Of a DNA stretch of 9,600 nt, positions 1-6,145 are shown in pieces (within the stretch, counting starts at the first letter, position 1; each line of letters starts with the position of its first letter). The stretch comes from JABWBR01 sp036741235 (GTDB taxonomy: Bacteria; Bacteroidota; Bacteroidia; Chitinophagales; Saprospiraceae). The notes under the pieces are model-generated. The model was not told the origin of the DNA and searched no databases. It saw only the letters and a program-made list of their open reading frames with translations. A program made the position numbers and the translations under genes. The stretch lies in contig DAINSQ010000181.1 in NCBI GenBank assembly GCA_036741235.1, positions 1 to 9,600 on the forward strand, given 5' to 3'.

Positions 1-983
1 CCGCTGCGGTCGTAATTAAACTGGCGTTTGCTGTGCCGGTTGGGTTGTATATACACCTTGTTTTTGAAATAGTGAATAACCAGGTTGTATCGGCTTAATA
101 TGCGACTGCCCAAAATGCCGTTCCTGCCGTTGAGGTGGGAAGTATCCACAACATGTCGTATATCCTGGTAATTGGTCACCACGCCCTCCAATGTCATACC
201 CGGGTATAATTCCAATGCAGGAATACGGCCAACCACGCCCTCAATGACGCCGCCCAATCCTGTGCCCAGATTGCTTTTCACGACGTTGGCGGGCACGGTG
301 ATCTGCGGATGGGTATCGCTGTGCAGCATAAGCGAAACGCCGGCGCCGGTATCCAGAAGGAGTTTCACCCGCAGCGATTGTTGATTGGGGAACAGAATGT
401 TCGAGAACACATAAGGCTTGTTGCGCTTGAATTGCACCGGCAATTCAGTGAACTTGCCGCCAGGATCCTTGAAGTGCGCGGGATCCATGAAGGTAATCAC
501 CTTTTTGTCGTAGTTGATTTTCACCACAAACCTCCGCAGCAGGTCGGCGCCGATAATGCCGTGGATATCAACGCCGGTAAATTCGTCAAAGCGAAAATAA
601 TCCTCATCTAATACCAGCAGAGTAAAATTATTAAAATACAAGTTATTGATTTTTAGCCGTATACCCGGCGCCAGGTAGGCATACAACTCCGTTTTCATAT
701 CGGCGCCCATAATGGGAAAGCGCCTGGAATAGTTGACCTGAAGCAGGTCGGCAATTTCTCTTTTGGTGAGAATGCTGTGCTCTGCGCCCGTATCTACAAT
801 GAACTTGAGCGGGAAAACGTCATTGAAAATGACTTTGACCACAATGAAGTTATTGCTGAATTCAAAAGGAATATCAACGCGCTTTAAGTTCTTGAGAATG
901 ATTAAGTCCTGCGATTGAGCATATAACCGGCACAGCGTCAGCGATAGCCATAACAATATAAAGGTGGCGGCGGCTTTTCTCAT
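1..983 (-). CDS. Exported two-lobed retropepsin-like aspartyl protease, 3'-truncated by the window edge
   Basis: Reading leftward from the ATG at 983-981 gives 327 codons without a stop, leaving the window at position 1. An in-frame TGA three codons upstream (992-990) fixes the start. Residues 1-22 form a signal peptide (MRKAAATFILLWL..., likely cut after YA), so the product is probably periplasmic or outer-membrane associated. Lobe 1 has the catalytic motif FIVDTGAEHS (Asp64) and ends with GIIGADLLRRF near residue 142. Lobe 2 repeats the pattern with LLLDTGAGVS (Asp211) and GILGSRILSRYN near residue 289. The hydrophobic-DTG-A/G motif followed by hGxxhL is the hallmark of the retropepsin fold (Pfam Asp_protease_2/gag-asp_protease type). 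Both Asp residues are intact, so one chain could form the full active site, as in pepsins. Bacteroidota relatives often carry a C-terminal PDZ domain; if present it lies beyond the window. Family assignment is firm; the substrate is unknown. It is divergent from the SusCD operon. Confidence 0.9.
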   Translation of the reverse strand, partial: MRKAAATFILLWLSLTLCRLYAQSQDLIILKNLKRVDIPFEFSNNFIVVKVIFNDVFPLKFIVDTGAEHSILTKREIADLLQVNYSRRFPIMGADMKTELYAYLAPGIRLKINNLYFNNFTLLVLDEDYFRFDEFTGVDIHGIIGADLLRRFVVKINYDKKVITFMDPAHFKDPGGKFTELPVQFKRNKPYVFSNILFPNQQSLRVKLLLDTGAGVSLMLHSDTHPQITVPANVVKSNLGTGLGGVIEGVVGRIPALELYPGMTLEGVVTNYQDIRHVVDTSHLNGRNGILGSRILSRYNLVIHYFKNKVYIQPNRHSKRQFNYDRS

Positions 984-1070
984 GTCGGGTCAATATGTTA
1001 AAAAAATTAACGGCTGAAGGCAGCCAATGCCCTGCCCATTACGTTTAACAGAAAATTAATGCAATAAGTT

Positions 1071-1107
1071 ATTCTTTTCAGAATCCTAATTTAATTCTGT
1101 GAGAATT
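1071..1107. promoter_or_regulatory. Paired operator-like dyads (ATTCT-N3/4-AGAAT twice)
   Basis: The first dyad is ATTCT-TTTC-AGAAT at 1071-1084. The second is AATTCT-GTG-AGAATT at 1093-1107, a perfect 6-bp inverted repeat around 3 nt. Their centres are about 22-23 bp apart, close to two helical turns, which would place two bound dimers on the same face of the DNA. A further ATTCT half-site lies at 1133-1137. The pair sits 88-124 nt upstream of the protease start and over 250 nt from SusC, so a role in protease transcription seems likelier. No regulator gene is visible in the window. The repeats are seen directly; the operator role is inference, and short arms in AT-rich DNA can arise by chance. 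Confidence 0.35.
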
Positions 1108-1136
1108 TTCTTGCACGAAAATGTTAATAATGATTC

Positions 1137-1167
1137 TTGGTTTTTTCGAACATATTTAGGACTTTTG
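1137..1167 (+). promoter_or_regulatory. Candidate promoter for the SusCD operon
   Basis: TTG at 1137-1139 and GACTTTTG at 1160-1167 are separated by 20 nt. This resembles the Bacteroidota -33/-7 arrangement (TTTG or TTG, then about 19-21 nt, then TAnnTTTG), with the first T of the -7 box replaced by G. It is the only rightward TTTG-bearing candidate I find in the intergenic region. If used, the transcript would begin near 1172-1175 and carry a leader of roughly 190 nt that includes the GC hairpin at 1227-1240 and the T tract. The match is imperfect and the call is tentative. Confidence 0.3.
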
Positions 1168-1328
1168 ACCCCTAGTTAGTGTTAATTAAACACATATTCC
1201 TAGCCATAACGACCAAAGCATTAGCCCCGGCCCGCGCCGGTATTGGGTTTTCTAGCCTCATTGTCCCAGGAACGTAATAAAGAAACAGTGTATTACATGC
1301 ACCAGAAGGTCATTTTTTCCGGACGTAC

Positions 1329-1338
1329 TTTTTTTTTT
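1329..1338 (+). repeat. Ten-T homopolymer tract upstream of SusC
   Basis: A run of ten T residues ends 27 nt before the SusC ATG. In the candidate transcript it would be a U10 tract in the 5' leader. Such tracts are prone to length change by slipped-strand replication and may affect leader structure or ribosome access. No stable stem directly precedes it, so it is not a convincing intrinsic terminator. Confidence 0.6.
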
Positions 1339-1365
1339 CATTAATTAACCAAACTTAAGTAGTGT

Positions 1366-4300
1366 ATGAAGCTTAAAGTCAACTACTTATCGAAATGGTT
1401 GCTTGTCGTTTTAGCCGCCGGGATGTGCCAGTTCGCTTTTGCGCAGCGCACCATCACTGGTAAGGTGACAGACGAGGCATCCAAAGAACCGTTGATCGGC
1501 GCCAACATTCTCGTCGTAGGGACTTCGACGGGTACAGTCACCGATTTTGACGGCACTTATTCACTCAAACTTCCCGATGGCGCTACCGAGCTGGAATTCT
1601 CCTACACGGGGTATACCAGCAAGCGCGTAGCTATTGGAAGTGCCAGCGTAATGGACGTTGCGCTGTCTGCCGGCGAAGTGCTGGACGAAGTAGTGGTGGT
1701 AGGTTACGGCACGCAAAAGGCCAAGGAGGTCACCAGCGCCGTCACCAGCGTAAAGGCGGAAGATTTCAACGCCGGTAACGTGAACAGCCCCGCACAGCTT
1801 ATCCAGGGTAAAGTAGCCGGTTTGTCGATCTCGAAAGTGGGCGGCGACCCCAACGGCGGTTCGCAAATCCGCTTGCGCGGTCTTTCTACGCTCGGCGCCA
1901 ACACCTCGCCGCTTGTGGTTATCGACGGCGTCATTGGCGCTACTATCGAATCGGTTGACCCTAACGACATTGCGTCTATCGACGTATTGAAGGACGGATC
2001 TGCCGCCGCTATCTACGGCTCTCGCGCTTCTTCGGGTGTGATCCTGATCACTACCAAGAAGGGTAGCAAAGGCGCCACCAAGGTAGAGTACAACGGCTAC
2101 GCTTCTTCGGAGTCGATTTTCCGCCAGGTACAGACCATGTCTGCTTCTGAATTTGCGGAATTCCGCCCCAACAGCGACCGCGGTTTCGAGACAGACTGGG
2201 TAGACGAAGTTACCCGCAATGCCATGTCGCATGTTCACAACCTCTCGTTGTCGGGCGGCATCGGCGCTACGTCGTATCGCGCTTCGTTGAACTACCGCAA
2301 CATCCAGGGTATTGCTTTGAACAGCGATTTCTCGCAGCTCAACGGCCGTTTGAACCTGGTACAGAAGGCGCTAGACGATCGCCTGACGTTTGACATCAAC
2401 CTGGCCGCTACCGACCGCGACGCCAGCTTTGGTTTCTACGAATCACTGCGCTACGCCGTGTTGTACAACCCGACCGCGCCGGTGAACTTCAGCGATCCCA
2501 ATGCTCCTTTGGCTACGCGTTACGGCGGTTACTACCAGGAAGAAAACTTCGACTATTTCAACCCGGTGGCTATTGCCAATCAGGGCGTCAACGAAGGTTC
2601 TACCAAAGACCTTTTGTTGAGCGGTCGCGCTACTTATGAGTTGCTCGACGGCCTCTCTGCTTCGGCTTTCTACTCGCAGTTGCGCGAAAGCGAACTGTAC
2701 GGCCAGTACTACGACAAAACCGCTTACTTCCGCGGTATCGGCCGCAACGGCCGCGCCAACAGAAGCACGGTTGACCGTTTGACTTCGCTGTTCGAGCTCA
2801 CGGGTAACTTTACCCGCCAACTCGGCAACCTCGGCCTTAACATCCTGGCAGGTTATTCTTACCAGGAAATCGACGAGTCTAACTTCAACACCGACGCCGG
2901 TAACTTCATCTCTGATGACCTCGGCTACAACCGTTTGGGTTATGCGCTCGAATACCAGCGCGGTTTGGCAGGCGCCAACTCTTTCCGCTCTGCCTACAAA
3001 GTGATCGGCTTCTTCGGCCGTCTCAACCTGAACATTGACGACACCTACTACCTGATGGCCTCTCTGCGCCGTGAAGGTTCTACGCGTTTTGGCGAAAACA
3101 ACAAATGGGGCTTGTTCCCCGCTGTGAGCGCCGGTATTACGCTGAGCAACCTGATCGACATCAGCGCTATCGACAACCTGAAGTTGCGCGTAGGTTATGG
3201 CGAAACGGGCGCTCTGCCTCCGTTTAACGGTATCTCCAAACTGCGCTTTGAACGCGCCGGCAACTTCTTCTACAACGGCAACTTTATCCCCGCTTTCGGC
3301 CCCACGCAGAACGCCAACCCGAACCTGAAGTGGGAAACGAAAGGCGAATTCAACGCAGGTCTTGACTTTGCATTCCTCGATTATAAACTGACCGGTAGCC
3401 TCGACTACTACGTGCGCAACACCCGCGACCTGATCTACCCGATCACCGTTCCCGTTCCGCCAAACCTCGCTGCTACTACCTGGGCTAACCTCGAAGACGT
3501 TGTGCTTCGCAACAGCGGTCTGGAATTGAGCCTCGGCTATAACTTCACCGGCAACAACAACTTTAGCTGGGAGCCCCGCCTGGTATTCTCTACCTTCAAG
3601 ACGGTCCTCGACACGGTTGAAGCTGCTGATGCTGAGTTCAAGTTCTTTGCCAGCTCTGGTATCTTCTTCGACCCGTCTACTTCTCCCGGCGCTCCCGGTT
3701 TGAACAACAACCCGACGGTTGCCGTATTTGCAGGCGAAGAGCTCGGCCAACTCTGGGGCTACAAGTACCTGGGCGTAGGCGACGACGGCAAGTTTATCGA
3801 CTCGGACAACGACGCCGACTTCGACGGCGGCGAAGACATCAACGGCGACGGTTCTATCTCTACCGATGACCAAACGGTTATCGGCAGCGCATTGCCCAAG
3901 TTTTCGATCGGCTTCAACAATACGTTCCGCATCGGCAAACTCGATGTGAACCTGTTTATCCGCGGCGACTTCGGCCACGAATTGATGAACATGTACCGCG
4001 TATTCTACGAACCGCTGGGTACGGGCTCTCGCGAAATCGAAAATATCGTGAAGACCAAGTACTTCGACGAAAACCTGAAGGCCAACCCGCAGGTGTCGAG
4101 CCACTACGTAGAAAAAGCTGACTATATCACGCTCGACAACGCCACGGTAGGTTACACCTTCGACCTGGGCAAAGGCAGCAAGGTCAACAGACTGCGCGTC
4201 TACCTGGCCGGTCAGAACCTGTTCATGATCACGGGTTATACGGGTGTTGACCCGTCACCGCGTTTTGCCGACCCGGGCGAGTCTGACAACGGCGGCGACA

Positions 4301-4398
4301 CGCCTACCGGCAATAACGTATTGGCGCCGGGCCTTGATCGTCGTAATATTTATTTCCTGACCCGTACCTTTACGTTCGGCGTGAACCTCGGGTTCTAA
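1366..4398 (+). CDS. SusC/RagA-family TonB-dependent outer-membrane transporter
   Basis: This 1010-residue protein is the outer-membrane channel of a SusCD uptake system, driven by TonB-ExbB-ExbD. An in-frame TAG two codons upstream supports the ATG at 1366. Residues 1-26 are a signal peptide ending in FAFA-Q. Residues ~28-103 are a carboxypeptidase-regulatory-like domain (TITGKVTDEASKEPLIGANI). The TonB-box-like segment DEVVVVGYGTQ lies near residue 107. The plug (~115-230) has family signatures: QGKVAGLSI, LVVIDGV, ASIDVLKDGSAAAIYGSRAS and GVILITTKKG. The rest is a 22-strand-type barrel ending in FTFGVNLGF, with the terminal Phe typical of barrel insertion. Length is typical of the family. 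An Asp-rich segment at residues 806-835 (including DINGDGSISTDD) could bind a metal in an extracellular loop. The SusD partner follows after 60 nt, almost certainly in the same transcript. Family identity is very secure; the substrate is not, since no degradative enzyme is encoded nearby. Confidence 0.97.
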   Translation: MKLKVNYLSKWLLVVLAAGMCQFAFAQRTITGKVTDEASKEPLIGANILVVGTSTGTVTDFDGTYSLKLPDGATELEFSYTGYTSKRVAIGSASVMDVALSAGEVLDEVVVVGYGTQKAKEVTSAVTSVKAEDFNAGNVNSPAQLIQGKVAGLSISKVGGDPNGGSQIRLRGLSTLGANTSPLVVIDGVIGATIESVDPNDIASIDVLKDGSAAAIYGSRASSGVILITTKKGSKGATKVEYNGYASSESIFRQVQTMSASEFAEFRPNSDRGFETDWVDEVTRNAMSHVHNLSLSGGIGATSYRASLNYRNIQGIALNSDFSQLNGRLNLVQKALDDRLTFDINLAATDRDASFGFYESLRYAVLYNPTAPVNFSDPNAPLATRYGGYYQEENFDYFNPVAIANQGVNEGSTKDLLLSGRATYELLDGLSASAFYSQLRESELYGQYYDKTAYFRGIGRNGRANRSTVDRLTSLFELTGNFTRQLGNLGLNILAGYSYQEIDESNFNTDAGNFISDDLGYNRLGYALEYQRGLAGANSFRSAYKVIGFFGRLNLNIDDTYYLMASLRREGSTRFGENNKWGLFPAVSAGITLSNLIDISAIDNLKLRVGYGETGALPPFNGISKLRFERAGNFFYNGNFIPAFGPTQNANPNLKWETKGEFNAGLDFAFLDYKLTGSLDYYVRNTRDLIYPITVPVPPNLAATTWANLEDVVLRNSGLELSLGYNFTGNNNFSWEPRLVFSTFKTVLDTVEAADAEFKFFASSGIFFDPSTSPGAPGLNNNPTVAVFAGEELGQLWGYKYLGVGDDGKFIDSDNDADFDGGEDINGDGSISTDDQTVIGSALPKFSIGFNNTFRIGKLDVNLFIRGDFGHELMNMYRVFYEPLGTGSREIENIVKTKYFDENLKANPQVSSHYVEKADYITLDNATVGYTFDLGKGSKVNRLRVYLAGQNLFMITGYTGVDPSPRFADPGESDNGGDTPTGNNVLAPGLDRRNIYFLTRTFTFGVNLGF

Positions 4399-4403
4399 TT
4401 TTT

Positions 4404-4424
4404 GTTTGGATGTTATGTCCAAAC
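4404..4424 (+). promoter_or_regulatory. Intercistronic hairpin between SusC and SusD
   Basis: GTTTGGA (4404-4410) and TCCAAAC (4418-4424) are perfect 7-bp reverse complements around a 7-nt loop, TGTTATG. The stem begins 5 nt after the SusC stop codon. A second, weaker stem, ATCAAT/ATTGAT (4435-4440 with 4448-4453), sits directly before the SusD start. The segment after the first stem (CTCTATTTT) is only partly U-rich. Partial termination, or an RNA-processing or stabilising element that sets the SusC:SusD ratio, is therefore likelier than full termination. The structure is seen directly; its role is inference. Confidence 0.5.
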
Positions 4425-4458
4425 CTCTATTTTAATCAATCATAAAAATTGATCAAAT

Positions 4459-6027
4459 ATGCTACGCAACTGGTTTATAAAGAGTAAAGGGCTTATCATG
4501 GGCCTCGTACTCGTCTTCGCCTTCAACCAGTCCTGCACCGATCTGGAGGAGCAATACTTCAGCGAATTGACTGAAGACAACTTCCCCACGACGGAAGAGC
4601 AGTTCATCGCTGCACTTGGCGCTACCTATACCAGCTTGTATGGATGGGCCAGCCACAACTCGATCTTTTCTCTTCAGGAAGTTTCTTCTGACGAGATCAT
4701 GATCCCGCAGCGCGGTAACGACTGGTTTGACGGCGGCCAATGGCTGCGCGTACAACGCCACGAATACAACAAAAACGAGGAGGCAGTCAACAACGGTTGG
4801 AACTACCTCTACAGCGGTGTGAACAACTGCAACCGCGTGATTGACCTGTTCACCAACCTGGTAGCTGAAGGCAAAGTGCCCGCCGACCAGGCCGCCAGCT
4901 TTATCGCTGAAGTGAAAGTATTGCGCGCTTTGTTCTATTATTGGCTGCTGGACGCATATGGCAATGTGCCCATCGTGACCAGCTTCGCTACGGCCGAAGA
5001 AAACCCGGCCAACAGAACCCGCGCAGAAGTGTATGCTTTCGTTGAAAGCGAACTGGAAGCCAATGTGCCCCTTCTCGAAAAGAAGAAGGACGGCTCTACC
5101 TACGCTCGTATGAACTACTACGCAGGTAAGGCGCTCCAGGCCAAGTTGTACCTCAATGCAGGCGTCTATAAAGGCGCTCCTGAGTGGGCAAAGGCTGCCG
5201 CCGCTTGCGACGAGGTGATCAACTCCGGCGCTTATACGCTGGAAAGCAATTACTTCAACAACTTTAATACGAAAAACGATGGTTCTTCCGAGAACGTCTT
5301 CGTTATTCCTTACGATGAGATCAATGCTCAGGGCTTCAACCTGGCGCAAATGACGCTGCACTACCAGAGCCAGTTTACCTACAACTTGCAGCAGCAGCCC
5401 TGGAACGGCTACTGCGCTGAACAGGAGTTCTACAACTCTTATTCGGATGACGACCTGCGCAAAGGCCAATATGGCAATCGCGCCGTTCGCGGTAATTTCG
5501 TTTCCGGCCCGCAGTTTGCTGCCGATGGTACGCGTCTGACCGACTCTTCGGCTGAAGCCGCCGACCCCGACGGCCCTGAACTTACGTTCACGCCCGAAGT
5601 TAACGCACTCGAACCCAACGCGCTGCGCCAGGCCGGCGTTCGCGTAGGTAAATTCGAATATGCCAACGGCGCAACGCCCAACCTGAGCAACGACTTCCCG
5701 ATCTTCCGTTACAGCGACGTGCTGCTGATGAAAGCAGAAGCACTGTGGCAGCAAGGCGACGCCGCCGGCTCATTGGCCCTGGTTAACCAGGTTCGCACCC
5801 GCGCAGGCGTAGCTCCTTTAGCCGCCCTGACGCCGGACGATCTGCTGGCAGAACGCGGCCGCGAGTTCTTCTACGAAGGCTGGCGCCGTCAGGACCTCAT
5901 CCGCTTCGGCAAATACGACGATCCGTGGTTGTTCAAACCGCAGTCGGAAGCTTGCAAAACGCTGTTCCCGATTCCGGCCAACCAGATCAACGCTAACCCG
6001 AATCTGACGCAGAACCCGTGCTATTAA
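4459..6027 (+). CDS. SusD/RagB-family surface lipoprotein, partner of SusC
   Basis: This 522-residue substrate-binding lipoprotein forms the lid over the SusC channel on the cell surface. The ATG at 4459 has an in-frame TGA three codons upstream. The later Met14 would leave too short a signal peptide. Residues 1-25 are a lipoprotein signal with lipobox FNQSC (lipidated Cys26), followed by TDLEE, acidic residues like those of Bacteroidota surface-export signals. The N-terminal SusD-like helical region (~27-230) contains NNGWNYLYSGVNNCNRVID and VLRALFYYWLLDAYGNVP. The C-terminal SusD domain has FRYSDVLLMKAEAL (from residue 416), the ALVNQVRTRAGV helix and AERGREFFYEGWRRQDLIRF (from residue 464), all strongly conserved in the family. 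It ends with LFPIPANQINANPNLTQN, also typical. Length is normal and the gene is intact. It shares a transcript with the upstream SusC gene, and a pair of hairpins follows it. Ligand specificity cannot be read from the sequence. Confidence 0.97.
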   Translation: MLRNWFIKSKGLIMGLVLVFAFNQSCTDLEEQYFSELTEDNFPTTEEQFIAALGATYTSLYGWASHNSIFSLQEVSSDEIMIPQRGNDWFDGGQWLRVQRHEYNKNEEAVNNGWNYLYSGVNNCNRVIDLFTNLVAEGKVPADQAASFIAEVKVLRALFYYWLLDAYGNVPIVTSFATAEENPANRTRAEVYAFVESELEANVPLLEKKKDGSTYARMNYYAGKALQAKLYLNAGVYKGAPEWAKAAAACDEVINSGAYTLESNYFNNFNTKNDGSSENVFVIPYDEINAQGFNLAQMTLHYQSQFTYNLQQQPWNGYCAEQEFYNSYSDDDLRKGQYGNRAVRGNFVSGPQFAADGTRLTDSSAEAADPDGPELTFTPEVNALEPNALRQAGVRVGKFEYANGATPNLSNDFPIFRYSDVLLMKAEALWQQGDAAGSLALVNQVRTRAGVAPLAALTPDDLLAERGREFFYEGWRRQDLIRFGKYDDPWLFKPQSEACKTLFPIPANQINANPNLTQNPCY

Positions 6028-6038
6028 TTAGCATCGGC

Positions 6039-6056
6039 AGGAGACTCCGGTCTCTT
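6039..6056 (+). terminator. Small hairpin with UNCG-type tetraloop after SusD
   Basis: GAGAC (6041-6045) pairs perfectly with GTCTC (6050-6054) around the loop TCCG. In RNA this is C(UCCG)G, a member of the unusually stable UNCG tetraloop family. One G-U and one A-U pair extend the stem outward to 6039-6056, and three T residues end at 6057. It starts about 12 nt after the SusD stop. It may act as a weak first terminator or as a 3'-end stabiliser for the operon mRNA, ahead of the much stronger stem 15 nt downstream. Confidence 0.5.
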
Positions 6057-6070
6057 TAGCAAACTATAAT

Positions 6071-6112
6071 AGAAGCAAGTGGTCATTTATTGATCACTTG
6101 CTTCTTATCTTT
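6071..6112 (+). terminator. Strong intrinsic terminator of the SusCD operon
   Basis: AGAAGCAAGTGGTCA (6071-6085) pairs with TGATCACTTGCTTCT (6091-6105) to form a 15-bp stem with one G-U pair and a 5-nt loop, TTTAT. It is followed by TATCTTT, a broken T tract. The stem is the longest in the window and lies 43 nt after the SusD stop, where operon termination is expected. The stem is nearly symmetric, so it could also fold on the opposite strand, but no leftward gene ends here. Confidence 0.8.
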
Positions 6113-6113
6113 G
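6106..6113 (+). promoter_or_regulatory. Perfect Bacteroidota -7 box (TATCTTTG) for the downstream lipoprotein gene
   Basis: TATCTTTG matches TAnnTTTG at every fixed position. It overlaps the tail of the SusCD terminator and ends 32 nt before the ATG at 6146. Transcription would start around 6117-6120, giving a leader of under 30 nt. I see no good TTTG at the expected -33 spacing, where the terminator stem lies. The nearest TTG (6090-6092) is only 13 nt away. The promoter is therefore plausible but may be weak or need an activator. Confidence 0.45.
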
Positions 6114-6145
6114 AGCGCTATACATACTGGATCTTCTTTTTTTCG

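Larger units (their letters stand above)
984..1365. other. Divergent intergenic control region
   Basis: These 382 nt separate the leftward protease gene from the rightward SusC gene, and I find no credible coding frame. The region is AT-rich apart from a GC patch at 1227-1240, which is a 5-bp inverted repeat (CCGGC/GCCGG, 4-nt loop). It also contains a small inverted repeat GTTAA-A5-TTAAC at 997-1011 just upstream of the protease start, two ATTCT/AGAAT dyads (1071-1107), a candidate rightward promoter (1137-1167), a ten-T tract (1329-1338) and the palindrome ACTTAAGT (1352-1359) shortly before the SusC ATG. Two promoters are expected from the gene orientation; only the rightward one has a plausible match. 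Confidence 0.7.

Noticed and set aside
172..611. Plus-strand open frames of 70 and 100 codons
   Set aside because: They lie antisense to the two-lobed aspartyl protease, whose motifs on the minus strand are unmistakable.
1227..1240. GC hairpin CCGGC/GCCGG as a terminator
   Set aside because: The stem is only 5 bp, no gene ends nearby on either strand, and no proper T tract follows.
1350..1357. Leftward -7 box TAAGTTTG as promoter for the protease
   Set aside because: It matches TAnnTTTG on the minus strand but lies about 370 nt from the protease start, next to the SusC ATG. Its -33 partner would sit inside SusC, so it is probably chance.
2443..4104. Long open frame (553 codons) antisense to SusC
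   Set aside because: It is wholly antisense to a well-recognised gene, has low-complexity Val/Ala/Glu-rich composition with no domain signature, and arises from the codon bias of SusC.
4462..5754. Long open frame (430 codons) antisense to SusD
   Set aside because: It overlaps the real SusD gene throughout, has no recognisable motif or signal peptide, and is explained by codon bias of the sense gene.
1366..6027. Assignment as a starch or other polysaccharide utilisation locus
   Set aside because: Only the SusCD pair is present; no glycoside hydrolase, lyase, sulfatase or carbohydrate sensor lies in the window, so a substrate cannot be claimed.
6098..6145. TTG at 6098 as start of the FG-GAP lipoprotein
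   Set aside because: It lies inside the terminator stem and upstream of the likely transcription start. ATG 6146 gives a well-formed lipoprotein signal peptide with Cys20.
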